From positions 1 to 43,878 of the IMG/VR virus record IMGVR_UViG_3300024520_000147: a stretch of 43,878 bases of DNA; one strand, given 5' to 3'. Below, in pieces: positions 13,571 to 21,254 of the stretch. How positions within the stretch are numbered: the stretch's first letter is position 1; every line of letters begins with the position of its first letter. The notes beneath the pieces were generated by a model. It was not told where the DNA came from, made no database searches, and saw only the letters and a list, made by a program, of their open reading frames with translations. A program made the translations under genes and the position numbers. Source of the stretch: a virus.

Positions 13571-13681
13571 GCAATATTCGACATAAAAACGAATCCCCTG
13601 TAACCCGCACGAAACAAAGGAGATGCAAGCCGGGAAAACGGCGGGAATCCAGCCGTGGAACCGCAACGAGCGGAAGGGTGC

Positions 13682-13687
13682 TAGAAT
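13682..13687 (+). promoter_or_regulatory. candidate extended -10 for a leaderless rightward transcript
   Basis: TGC-TAGAAT is a good extended -10 box. The expected start of RNA falls on or next to the ATG at 13695, and no ribosome site precedes that ATG, as in leaderless mRNAs. There is no convincing -35. Confidence 0.3.
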
Positions 13688-13694
13688 CCCACCC

Positions 13695-14249
13695 ATGGCG
13701 CAACGATCCGAAGCATTAATGAAGCGAGAAGCAGCCGACACGGCAAGAGCAGAAGCCGGCGCGCCCGCCACGGGATCGAGCCGGAAGCAAGAGAACTTCG
13801 CCAAGCTGCTACTTGACCCAAAAAACGGGAAAAAACACCTATACGAACTGAAGATTCTAGCAGGGTATACCGGCGAGACACCCACGTCACAGATAGTTCA
13901 GAGCATAGGGTTTAAGGCTGCGCTGGATAGAGGGAAAAGGGCGGCGAGGGATACCGCCCAAGTGCTCCAGAGTCTCGCGGGAAGGAAACTCACCCGATAC
14001 TTGGAGTCCGATGCTGCGGACAATGATCCACAAACGACGGCGGGGGTCTACTATCAATCGAGGAAGGTGCTACGAGAGGAAGGAGCGGACCGCACCCCTC
14101 CACCGTCAGTCCACGAGATGGAAGCGGCGACACTGAAACGTTACCGGGAGGTGGCCCTTGTGATCCGGTGGACACTCAAGGCCCCACAGAGGGCTAAGCG
14201 GCTCCTCACGGCTCTATCGGCTCGAATTGGTGCGATGGGTAGGCTATGA
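13695..14249 (+). CDS. putative DNA-binding protein, possible small-terminase-like
   Basis: A basic 184-residue protein. Residues 30-77 (KQENFAKLLLDPKNGKKHLY, ELKILAGYTGETP) resemble the helix-turn-helix of small terminase subunits (a FA..l....k...AGYs...a pattern). The rest is helical (RDTAQVLQSLAGRKLTRYLE). It is the first rightward gene. Start choice is uncertain: an ATG at 13623 has AAAGGAG touching the start codon, too close to work normally, and the ATG at 13695 has no site but a -10 box 7 nt upstream. DNA binding seems likely; a packaging role is a guess. Confidence 0.5.
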   Translation: MAQRSEALMKREAADTARAEAGAPATGSSRKQENFAKLLLDPKNGKKHLYELKILAGYTGETPTSQIVQSIGFKAALDRGKRAARDTAQVLQSLAGRKLTRYLESDAADNDPQTTAGVYYQSRKVLREEGADRTPPPSVHEMEAATLKRYREVALVIRWTLKAPQRAKRLLTALSARIGAMGRL

Positions 14250-14259
14250 GGATTCAAGG

Positions 14260-14300
14260 CCGCCACGTGGATGTGACACCGCTAGGATCGGACGTGGCGG
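14260..14300. repeat. 9-bp perfect inverted repeat
   Basis: CCGCCACGT (14260-14268) and ACGTGGCGG (14292-14300) with a 23-nt loop, just after the stop at 14249. There is no T-run after it. It may be a pause or terminator-like hairpin or a protein site. Confidence 0.45.
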
Positions 14301-14483
14301 CAGGGGTAGAGGGTAGCCAGGGGGGGTTGAGCCCATTGGCTCCCTCATCAGTGGTTATTCGTCCCCTCTCTCAAATTTTACCCATCCTGGGATACCTTAA
14401 GGAATTTGCGTTACCCTGCGCTGGCAAAAGTCGTTTCGACGTTGCGCTGGGAATAGAAGACTATAGGTCTTCCATGGGGGGAG

Positions 14484-14539
14484 ACTCTGAGTCTTCTCTG
14501 AAGAGTAAGATAAGAGTAAGAGAAGAGAAGACGAAGAGT
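14484..14539. repeat. imperfect 16-bp inverted repeat, purine/pyrimidine
   Basis: Left arm 14484-14499 (ACTCTGAGTCTTCTCT) and right arm 14524-14539 (AGAGAAGACGAAGAGT) pair at 14 of 16 positions. The right arm, extended to 14521, matches the complement of 5321-5339 in the initiator gene at 18 of 19 bases. Confidence 0.5.
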
Positions 14540-14578
14540 CGGGGGGGGTTCCGTTGTGCAACAGAGGGAGGGGTTGAG

Positions 14579-14812
14579 ATGAAGATTGAGGAGAACATCG
14601 CTGGTGGCCGGTATCTTCTGTCGTATCGGAGGACGGATCTGGATGAGACGGAGACTTCGCTGGCCTACGAGGACGAGATGGACCCGGAGGTTCTGTGTGT
14701 GGGCCGGGATCACCGGTTGGATAAGGAGTCTGTGATCTCGTTGATTCACGCTCTGGAGTACTGGGTGGACACGAAGAGGCTGCCTCCGAAGGACTGGGGG
14801 ATGCTGGTGTGA
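14579..14812 (+). CDS. hypothetical protein
   Basis: A 77-residue protein (MKIEENIAGGRYLLSYRRTD...). An N-terminal beta-rich segment is followed by a helix (KESVISLIHALEYWVDTKRL) and a proline-rich end. GAGGGG lies 5 nt before the ATG at 14579, and the stop overlaps the next start. I reject the upstream extension to 14246. Function unknown. Confidence 0.6.
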   Translation: MKIEENIAGGRYLLSYRRTDLDETETSLAYEDEMDPEVLCVGRDHRLDKESVISLIHALEYWVDTKRLPPKDWGMLV

Positions 14813-15105
14813 AGAAGACCTCGTATCAGACGCTCGAGGATGAGACCGGGAGTCCGTGGTTGCCTCCTGACTCGTTCAATGCAGTCCGGGCCTTTGAGAA
14901 GCACCGGGTCCGGTACCACGGGCCACTCTCGGGGGGCCACAAGATCTTCTGCGTGATATGCCGCACCTCAAAGTGGCAGTACCGGGATCGGTTGGGGGCC
15001 AGACTGGATCAGATGAACGGGGTGGAGATCGGGAGGGAGAGGCTCGAGTTCAAGTCCTTGGATGGTGGGATGGTCTGTACGGGGTGCAGAGATGGTCAAG
15101 ATTGA
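14809..15105 (+). CDS. zinc-ribbon-like hypothetical protein
   Basis: A 98-residue protein starting at GTG (GTGA overlap with the previous stop). CVIC at about residue 48 and CTGC near the C-terminus (about 91-94) form a split CxxC...CxxC pair that could hold zinc. Between them is a basic strand-helix segment (WQYRDRLGARLDQMNGVEIG). Function unknown. Confidence 0.6.
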   Translation: MKKTSYQTLEDETGSPWLPPDSFNAVRAFEKHRVRYHGPLSGGHKIFCVICRTSKWQYRDRLGARLDQMNGVEIGRERLEFKSLDGGMVCTGCRDGQD

Positions 15106-15358
15106 CTCGGGGTTGAGCGAAAGCCTTAGTGACCTCGCGTATCACGCCATGAAAGACATGATCCGTCGTGATCCTCATGCGATCCACGCTCTCGTAGGAA
15201 AGGACTCAAGCGCCCTGAAGGCGTTCTATGACCGAGACCCGGAGTTCACGAGAGAGGCCATCAGGAGGGCATTGACCGAGAAGACGGTCTTCGAGAAGCT
15301 CCAGGAGATGCCCCCCGGGACGAAACTCCGGTGGAATCCGCCCAAGAGGGAGGAGTGA
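15092..15358 (+). CDS. hypothetical protein
   Basis: An 88-residue helical protein (MVKIDSGLSESLSDLAYHAM...) with a charged C-terminal end (LQEMPPGTKLRWNPPKREE). The ATG at 15092 lies inside the end of the previous gene, a 14-nt overlap; the ribosome site is weak, consistent with coupling. It stands in the run of small genes that precedes the terminase. Confidence 0.55.
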   Translation: MVKIDSGLSESLSDLAYHAMKDMIRRDPHAIHALVGKDSSALKAFYDRDPEFTREAIRRALTEKTVFEKLQEMPPGTKLRWNPPKREE

Positions 15359-15359
15359 G

Positions 15360-15578
15360 ATGGGAGCGTGTCGGAAGAACTGCGTCTGCGGTGGAGGAAC
15401 AGACAGACCACGGAAGACCTGTAGCCACAAGAGGACAGTCTGGTGCATCGGAGAGGGGCCAAGTGGCAAGATAGAGCAGGCAGCGTGGTGCCACGGTTGC
15501 GGGTCGAGCATGGCGCATCTGCTCCCCGGATACCCGAAGATGGCAATCACCGGGCAGGAAGCAGGGAGAGTGAGATGA
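15360..15578 (+). CDS. cysteine-rich zinc-finger-like protein
   Basis: A 72-residue protein with seven cysteines and two histidines: CRKNCVC, TCSH, WC, CHGCG. The CxxxCxC and CHGC pairs suggest one or two metal sites. GGGAGGAG lies before the ATG at 15360, 1 nt after the upstream stop, and the end overlaps the next start as ATGA. Function unknown. Confidence 0.6.
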   Translation: MGACRKNCVCGGGTDRPRKTCSHKRTVWCIGEGPSGKIEQAAWCHGCGSSMAHLLPGYPKMAITGQEAGRVR

Positions 15579-16009
15579 GCGGATACGGATGGAAGTCTTC
15601 GTCCATGTGGCTCGGTGAAGATGCAGAGAAGCCTAAGCCGTTCACCAAGACCAAGGACCCTCTCTCCGACATCGCCAAAGCCATCAACCGGTTGGCGCAG
15701 GCGGTGGAGGGGCACAGTCAACCATGGCATCAGGAAGTGGTCGCTCAGGCTTTCACGGAGACTCCGCGATGTGGAGTCTGTGACGCCAAGGTCACGATGT
15801 TCACCTACTGGGATGGCATTCGGCTCTGCGAGTCCTGCTTGGCGAAGAGGAACGTCGCGCCACGGTCATTCGCGAGGCATGAGGCCGAAGAAAAGCCTAG
15901 TTGCTTTAAGTGCGAAAGACGAATCAACGCAGGATTCGAGCAATGGGTCGGTGACAAGAAAGAGACCTTCTGCGGCAAGTGCTTCCGTGGTGGGACAGGA
16001 ACGCTGTGA
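15575..16009 (+). CDS. double zinc-ribbon protein
   Basis: A 144-residue protein starting MSGYGWKSSSMWLGEDAEKP. The N-terminal half is polar, with a helical segment (LSDIAKAINRLAQAVEG). The C-terminal half carries two CxxC...CxxC ribbons, CGVC...CESC and CFKC...CGKC. The start at 15575 has GGGAGAG and overlaps the previous stop. It may bind DNA or another packaging protein. Confidence 0.6.
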   Translation: MSGYGWKSSSMWLGEDAEKPKPFTKTKDPLSDIAKAINRLAQAVEGHSQPWHQEVVAQAFTETPRCGVCDAKVTMFTYWDGIRLCESCLAKRNVAPRSFARHEAEEKPSCFKCERRINAGFEQWVGDKKETFCGKCFRGGTGTL

Positions 16010-16485
16010 TGAAACCACGACGCTACTGCTTCGACTGTGGACGGCACGTCAAGGGCAAGCGGAGACGCTGCCGCGGGTGCGGGTCGCCGTGGACGGGAGA
16101 GGCCCCGGTTAGGAGAACCGTCTTCGGCTCGTACTCTGCCGTAGGCGCTGACGTGTTCAACACCTCGGAGGTGTCCCAATCCGCGTTTAAGGTCGTCTGC
16201 CGGTCATTCTCCCATCAGATCAGGCGCTCGTTCAAGCAAAGCCCGGACATCGTCGTGGGCGACCCAACGATCATGGTGAAGCGCCCAAGGTCAGGCTACC
16301 CCGGCGACCCGCTGGACGCCTTTTCGACCATCGGGGTGAAGTCCTACGGCGAACTCGGAGCCGTCCCCGGCAAGCGCAGGGACTTCTACCGTGAGCGGTT
16401 CAACGAGGCTCTCGACCAGTTCAACGCTCTAATCGACCGGAAGTGCCTTGAGATGACTTACCGAATCATGGCGGCTGGCAAGTAG
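16009..16485 (+). CDS. zinc-finger protein preceding the terminase
   Basis: A 158-residue basic protein. The N-terminus has a CFDC...CRGC ribbon (residues 7-24). The rest has mixed strands and helices, with an RDFYRERFNEALDQFNALID helix near the end. The ATG at 16009 overlaps the previous TGA. Genes directly before terL often encode the small terminase subunit, but I see no usual small-terminase fold here, so that role is only possible by position. Confidence 0.5.
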   Translation: MKPRRYCFDCGRHVKGKRRRCRGCGSPWTGEAPVRRTVFGSYSAVGADVFNTSEVSQSAFKVVCRSFSHQIRRSFKQSPDIVVGDPTIMVKRPRSGYPGDPLDAFSTIGVKSYGELGAVPGKRRDFYRERFNEALDQFNALIDRKCLEMTYRIMAAGK

Positions 16486-16486
16486 C

Positions 16487-18238
16487 ATGGCCCGCTCACT
16501 GACCATCGAAGCAGAGAAAAAGCGCCTGCGGCAACTCAATCGCTGCAAGAACGACCTATTTTACCTCGTGATGAACCTCGGGTACGGCTGGAACCCCAAG
16601 GCGCAACAGGGCGTCACCGAAGGGTTCCACGGGCCGCTGTGCCGCTGGGAAGACGAGAACAAGGACCACAAGAGAACCCTGATCCTGGCCCCCAGAAAGG
16701 GACTCAAGACCACCGTGTTCACTATCGGGTGGTGCATCCAGCAGTTGATGATCGACCCCGACACCACCATCGCCATCTTCCACTGGGCCGAGGAAGAGGC
16801 ACAGGCCATGATCAAGGAAATCGGCCACCACCTCCAGAACAACATCTTCCTGAAGCGTCTTGAGCCTATTGGCCAATACCCGCTCTGGATCAACGAAGAG
16901 AAGGGCATCGCGCACCCCAGCGCACTGGAGTACTACTCCATCCTGCCGGCGCACAACAACAAGAAGTTCATGTCCGCGTCCAAGCTCACCGTGGCTAACC
17001 GGCCCATGCTCAACCCCACCACCATGAGACAACCCTCCGTGGCCGCCAAGGGCGTCGGGTCCACCGCCACCGGGATGCACGTAGACAACATCATCCTGGA
17101 AGACATCATCGGGTACGAGACCACGCAGGAAGTCACCGGGATGGCCCGGGTGCGTGAGTGGGTGCGTGCCACCGTCACCAACGTGCTGAACAAGAACGGG
17201 CGTGTAAGGGCACGGGGGACGCGATGGGACGAACACGACGTATGGTCGGACTTTCTGAAATCCAAACAATGGAAGTGCATCGTCCGCGCTGCGATGGAGA
17301 CCGATGGACTCGCAGACGAAAATGGCGAACCCACGCACTACGGCCCCACCCCCGAAGGCGAAGACGGCATCGAAGCCGCCCTCGAGAGAGAAAAGCACGA
17401 ACTGCTTGAAATGGGACCGCGGATCTACTCTGCACAGAGACAGAATCAAGCCACCTCGCTCGCAGAAAGAGTCTGGGATGCGCGATCCTGCGAACACTAC
17501 ATCGACACCCTGAAAGAAGCGATGATGTACCCCGGGCGCACCTTCGTGCTATCTGACCCTGCCCCTGCAAAGGTTGGTTCTCAGGACATCACCAAGGAGA
17601 AATCGAGAGGAGACGCAACCAAGGACGACTGGGCGTTCGCTGTCGTGCGACTCCGAGTCAACAAGACCCTGCTCGAACTGGTGATTCTGTACCTCGAAGC
17701 CTCCAAGACGCTCGAGATCGATCAGGGGATGGACCTCGCATGCAATCTGATGCACAAGTTCGGGACGAATATGTGCTTCCATGAGGCTTACGGTGGGCTG
17801 ATTGCCGACTACACGCTCTCGATGAAGAACGCCGCGAAGAGGAACGGCGTGCGACTGTTCACCGAAGACGGGGTGCTGCCTCAGTACACGAACTCTTACG
17901 CCACCGGGGCGAAGAACATCAGAATCAAAACCTTTGCGGATTGGGCGCGTGACATGCGCGTGTACGTCTGTCGTGAAACTGTACCTCCACTGATGCTGGA
18001 GTCTGAAGACGGCGGCACCGGCATGCGTGGCCTGTGGGAACAGGCGCGTCCTTTCCGCATCGTCGGCAAAGGAAACAACCTCAAGTACGATGACGTGATC
18101 GACGTGTGCGCGAGAGCCACCGATCCGAAGCTGAGAGAGTACTCCCCGCAAGTGGAGTCGATGGCAGACAAGATGGAAGAGTTCTGGGGAGAGACTGAAG
18201 AATCTGAGATGCCAAGAACGGCCAACTTGGGGTGGTGA
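16487..18238 (+). CDS. terL: terminase large subunit
   Basis: A 583-residue packaging ATPase-nuclease that drives DNA into proheads and cuts concatemers. The Walker A-like loop is LILAPRKGLKTT (residues 65-76) and the Walker B with catalytic glutamate is NIILED (about 198-203). The C-terminal RNase H-like nuclease begins with VLSDPA (about 353-358), whose aspartate is a likely metal ligand, and further acidic residues follow. Length is normal. It starts 1 nt after the previous stop. In most tailed phages the portal gene comes next; here six genes intervene. Confidence 0.93.
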   Translation: MARSLTIEAEKKRLRQLNRCKNDLFYLVMNLGYGWNPKAQQGVTEGFHGPLCRWEDENKDHKRTLILAPRKGLKTTVFTIGWCIQQLMIDPDTTIAIFHWAEEEAQAMIKEIGHHLQNNIFLKRLEPIGQYPLWINEEKGIAHPSALEYYSILPAHNNKKFMSASKLTVANRPMLNPTTMRQPSVAAKGVGSTATGMHVDNIILEDIIGYETTQEVTGMARVREWVRATVTNVLNKNGRVRARGTRWDEHDVWSDFLKSKQWKCIVRAAMETDGLADENGEPTHYGPTPEGEDGIEAALEREKHELLEMGPRIYSAQRQNQATSLAERVWDARSCEHYIDTLKEAMMYPGRTFVLSDPAPAKVGSQDITKEKSRGDATKDDWAFAVVRLRVNKTLLELVILYLEASKTLEIDQGMDLACNLMHKFGTNMCFHEAYGGLIADYTLSMKNAAKRNGVRLFTEDGVLPQYTNSYATGAKNIRIKTFADWARDMRVYVCRETVPPLMLESEDGGTGMRGLWEQARPFRIVGKGNNLKYDDVIDVCARATDPKLREYSPQVESMADKMEEFWGETEESEMPRTANLGW

Positions 18239-18240
18239 AC

Positions 18241-19101
18241 ATGGATCTGACCGTGGTGATGACCGTCTACAACCGACCGTATATGGTGCTGATGAACACG
18301 TTCATCGCGCTCGCCCGGGCGCTGAAACCCGGGTGCAAGGTCCTCGTGATCGACGACGGTTCCGATAAGGACTTCATGCGGGACTACAAGGAGATCCGCT
18401 CCATCGTCGAGGAGTGGGGTGTGCCGCTGGAGTGGAAGCGCATCTCGACTTCAAATGATCGGCCAGAGACGTACCACATCGACGGGCACAACAACCCAGC
18501 CTACGTCAACAACCGGGCGCTGGAGATGACCGACACGGAAGACCTCTGCTGGCTCTCCAGCGATTGCATCGTCCCGCCGAACGCATTCGAGGTGATCGAA
18601 AAGTACGACCTATCGACGACCGTGGTCACCACCCGCGTGATCGACCTGGACACCGCGGCGGTCTTCCTCGGGGCCTCGCGACTGTTCCCGATGTGCTGGT
18701 TCCTGACGATGAAGACTGCGCACTGCCGAGAGATCGGTGGGTTCGACGAAGAGTTCATCAAGGGCATGGCCTACGAGGATAACGACTTTGCCGGAAGACT
18801 GTGCCTGCATGTGGGGAAACTCGCCATCGACCAGTCCGCGACCGTGTGGCACCAGTCCCACCCGCCCGCGGCGTACTCGGACGACCTCGTCGGATTCAAG
18901 AAGAGTGGGGCGTACACCTCGGAGCGATGGTCTGGGCACGCCCCGTTCAACGGGAAAGAAGTCCCGGTGGCCTTCAAGTCCAATGCGGTTGGGAACGTCG
19001 TGTTCCTGACGGAGTTCAAGTATACAGGAGGACACGACAGTGCCCCGCAACTACAAGCCCAAGAGGCCGGTGTTGTCGGTTCTGATCACGGCGCTACCTG
19101 A
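18241..19101 (+). CDS. family-2 glycosyltransferase A
   Basis: A 286-residue GT-A fold protein. LTVVMTVYNRPYMVLMNTF and VLVIDDGSD (D38-D39) form the nucleotide-sugar site. LCWLSSDCIVPPNAFEVIEK replaces the usual DDD segment, and GGFDEEFIKGMAYEDNDFAGR holds the catalytic acidic region. I chose the ATG at 18241 because GGGGTGG lies 5 nt upstream. Such enzymes transfer a sugar from a nucleotide donor; the acceptor is unknown. It is the first gene of a six-gene modification cassette between terminase and portal and overlaps the next gene by 62 nt. Confidence 0.85.
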   Translation: MDLTVVMTVYNRPYMVLMNTFIALARALKPGCKVLVIDDGSDKDFMRDYKEIRSIVEEWGVPLEWKRISTSNDRPETYHIDGHNNPAYVNNRALEMTDTEDLCWLSSDCIVPPNAFEVIEKYDLSTTVVTTRVIDLDTAAVFLGASRLFPMCWFLTMKTAHCREIGGFDEEFIKGMAYEDNDFAGRLCLHVGKLAIDQSATVWHQSHPPAAYSDDLVGFKKSGAYTSERWSGHAPFNGKEVPVAFKSNAVGNVVFLTEFKYTGGHDSAPQLQAQEAGVVGSDHGAT

Positions 19102-19654
19102 GCGTGGAGAACTCCTCGGGGGTCTCGTTGACGGCCTAATCGAACAGATAGGTGATGGGCCAGTCGAGGTGCTGTGCCTTATTGACAACAGGAAACGCTC
19201 GACAGGATCTAAGCGGAATGCACTTTTGGGGGTTGCCGCCGGGAAGTGGACTACGTTCATCGACGATGACGACCTCGTGTCGAACGACTATGTGGACACG
19301 CTGCTCGCGGAGATCAAGAAGGCCGGGAACGCGAAAGACGTGATCACGTTTCACTCCGTTCTGGTGAAGGCTGGCGCAGTCGTTGAGCGGCACGAGTTCA
19401 GCCTCACGAATTGCAAGCTAGGCACCGGGGCAAAGAGCGTTGACGAGGCCGGCGTGCCCGTATCCTTAAGGATCGTTCCCATTCATATGTGCTGGAGGCG
19501 GTCTGTAGCAATGAAGGTCCCGTTCGTTGATAGTTGTCATGGTGAAGATTGGGTTTGGGCCGCGGAGATGGTCGAGGTTGTGGGCCCATCGAGGCAAGTG
19601 AACCTCGACAAGTCGATGTACTTCTACATGCAAGACGAACTGAAGGCCGTGTGA
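19040..19654 (+). CDS. family-2 glycosyltransferase B
   Basis: A 204-residue protein from a GTG start with AGGAGG. After a basic N-terminus, VLSVLITALPERG begins a short GT-A domain. KRNALLGVAAGKWTTFIDDDD (D75-D78) holds the donor-binding DxD. HGEDWVWAAEM near the C-terminus looks like the ED(W) catalytic motif. It is shorter than glycosyltransferase A and lies out of frame inside its 3' end. It probably acts with the neighbouring transferases and methyltransferase on one glycan or modified group. Confidence 0.8.
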   Translation: MPRNYKPKRPVLSVLITALPERGELLGGLVDGLIEQIGDGPVEVLCLIDNRKRSTGSKRNALLGVAAGKWTTFIDDDDLVSNDYVDTLLAEIKKAGNAKDVITFHSVLVKAGAVVERHEFSLTNCKLGTGAKSVDEAGVPVSLRIVPIHMCWRRSVAMKVPFVDSCHGEDWVWAAEMVEVVGPSRQVNLDKSMYFYMQDELKAV

Positions 19655-20154
19655 TGCCGCGACTCGAGAAGATACACAACGGTGGGTATGTGTCCCCAGA
19701 TGACCCCGGAGAGATCGGAACGGACAAGGCCCCTCGTGGAGGCGTGAGCGATGCCGAGGCTGGGATACTCGCTGCCTTGGTTCGCGGGAAAAGGGTGTTG
19801 GAGATCGGGACAGGGCTAGGGGTCGCGACTCGGCAAATGCAACAAACGGCCCTATCACTCACCACCGTGGACATCGACCCGTGGGTTGCGGAGGCTGTCG
19901 CCCCTGAACTCGCTGCGTTGGGGGTCACCACGCTCTCTAGCCTCCCGCAAGAAGAGAAGTACCAGTTCTTTTTCGTAGATGGCGACCACACCGCAGAGGC
20001 CGTCGCCAAGGATTACGGGTGGTGCGTCGAACACGCCGACTCTCCGGCAATGATCGTTATCCACGATTACACGCACATCCCCCACGTCCGAGACTCGGTT
20101 CCCGGTCTGTTCATCATAGACACCGAGTTCGGACTCGGGGTGGGGGTTATATGA
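19654..20154 (+). CDS. class I SAM-dependent methyltransferase
   Basis: A 166-residue Rossmann-fold methyltransferase. Motif I is VLEIGTGLG (48-56), the acidic end of strand 2 is TVDIDPW (D73), and FFFVDGDH (105-112) followed by IVIHDYTH resembles the MTase_24 group, small-molecule or sugar methyltransferases often found in glycan clusters. The ATG overlaps the stop of glycosyltransferase B, and the stop overlaps the radical SAM start. O-methylation of a sugar is the likeliest role, by context only. Confidence 0.8.
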   Translation: MPRLEKIHNGGYVSPDDPGEIGTDKAPRGGVSDAEAGILAALVRGKRVLEIGTGLGVATRQMQQTALSLTTVDIDPWVAEAVAPELAALGVTTLSSLPQEEKYQFFFVDGDHTAEAVAKDYGWCVEHADSPAMIVIHDYTHIPHVRDSVPGLFIIDTEFGLGVGVI

Positions 20155-21254
20155 GCGTACCAATGAAGACTGCCTACTCCGACCTCAAGGCTGCGTACCA
20201 CACAGGATGCATCGACAGCCTGCGGAACACGGGCCGATGTCTACCGCCGCACGTTCAGTTGATCATCTCCGACCTGTGCAACCACGACTGCTCGTTCTGC
20301 GCCTATCGGATGTCCGGGTACACCTCGAATCAGAACTTCGGGGAGGCCAGAGAAGACGGCACGGTGAACAACAACCCGAATCGTCGTTGGCCCTTCAAAA
20401 AGGCGCTGGAGATCCTCGACGACTGCGACCAACTCGGAGTCAAGGCGGTCCAGTTCACCGGGGGCGGGGAACCCACCGCGCACAAGAACCACATCAAGAT
20501 CTTTTCCCGTGCGCTGGAACTCGGGTTCAAGTGCGCTCTGGTGACCAACGGGTCGAAGCTCGCTGACGGGTGGGAGAAGGTCTACCCGAAGTTTAGTTGG
20601 ATGCGGGTGTCGCTCGACGCGGGCACTCCGGAGACCTATGCGGCGATCCGCAGGGTCAGACCCTCTCAATTCCAGAAGACTTTGGAAAACATCAGCCGGT
20701 TGGATGATGCCGGGTGCCTAGTTGGGGTGTCGTTCATCGTCACGAAGGATAACTGGCATGAGATCTATGAGGCATACGAAGCAGTCCGCGTAGCAGGAGC
20801 CTCGTCTATCCGATACGGGGCAATTTTCACCCCGAAAGGTTCCGCGTACTACGACGAGTCTGGATTGAAGACGAAGATCTCCAGTCTCATCGGCATGGCG
20901 GTCGCCAACGCGAAAGGACAGGAATTTCAGGTTATTGACCAGTTCTCCCACCGTCTCGATGACCTCGACGATGGACAGCCGGATTACCCCATATGCGGGT
21001 ATCAGCATTTCAACATGTATATTGGTGGTGACCTGAAGGTCTACCGCTGCTGCAACACGGCCTACAATGACCTGGGGCTGATAGGAGACCTGAACGATGG
21101 CAAAACGCTCCTCGACTGGTGGGATTCCGACGAGGCGGAGGCGGCGTACACTCGGTTCTCGCCCCGCGCCTGCGAACGCTGCGCCTTCAACCGGCAGAAC
21201 CGCGTCATCAACTACCTTGCCGGTCCCGAAGATCCCCACGTTGACTTCGTCTGA
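20151..21254 (+). CDS. radical SAM enzyme with SPASM/twitch-like C-terminus
   Basis: A 367-residue protein. The 4Fe-4S and AdoMet motif is SDLCNHDCSFCAYR, CxxxCxxC at C43, C47 and C50, followed by QFTGGGEPT (about 101-109) for AdoMet binding. The C-terminus has CGYQHFNMYIGGDLKVYRCC (about 282-300) and ACERC (about 341-345), the cysteine layout of SPASM or twitch domains that hold extra clusters in enzymes modifying peptides, sugars or alcohols. I start at 20151 (ATGA overlap, purine-rich site). Substrate unknown; flanking glycosyltransferases suggest a sugar or a protein side chain. Confidence 0.85.
   Translation: MSVPMKTAYSDLKAAYHTGCIDSLRNTGRCLPPHVQLIISDLCNHDCSFCAYRMSGYTSNQNFGEAREDGTVNNNPNRRWPFKKALEILDDCDQLGVKAVQFTGGGEPTAHKNHIKIFSRALELGFKCALVTNGSKLADGWEKVYPKFSWMRVSLDAGTPETYAAIRRVRPSQFQKTLENISRLDDAGCLVGVSFIVTKDNWHEIYEAYEAVRVAGASSIRYGAIFTPKGSAYYDESGLKTKISSLIGMAVANAKGQEFQVIDQFSHRLDDLDDGQPDYPICGYQHFNMYIGGDLKVYRCCNTAYNDLGLIGDLNDGKTLLDWWDSDEAEAAYTRFSPRACERCAFNRQNRVINYLAGPEDPHVDFV

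Larger units (their letters stand above)
14250..14578. other. 329-bp apparently non-coding region rich in inverted repeats
   Basis: One frame is open here, but its product is low-complexity and unlike a phage protein, and the following gene has its own start and ribosome site at 14579. The region holds a 9-bp inverted repeat (14260-14300), the hairpin GAAGAC-TATAG-GTCTTC, an imperfect 16-bp inverted repeat (14484-14499 with 14524-14539), two direct AAGAGTAAGA copies and G-runs of 6-8. It lies between a DNA-binding gene and the late block, so a pac-like site, origin element or late promoter region are all possible. No clear sigma70 promoter is seen. Confidence 0.5.

Noticed and set aside
14246-14578. 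N-terminal extension of the gene ending at 14812
   Set aside because: The extension is low-complexity, spans several inverted repeats, and the ATG at 14579 has a well-placed GAGGGG site.
16009-16485. Confident small-terminase call for the gene before terL
   Set aside because: The zinc ribbon and fold pattern do not match known small subunits; position alone is not enough.
16556-17497. Long minus-strand open frame of 313 codons
   Set aside because: Antisense to the terminase gene with a composition typical of a shadow frame (His/Val/Gly-rich) and no start signals.
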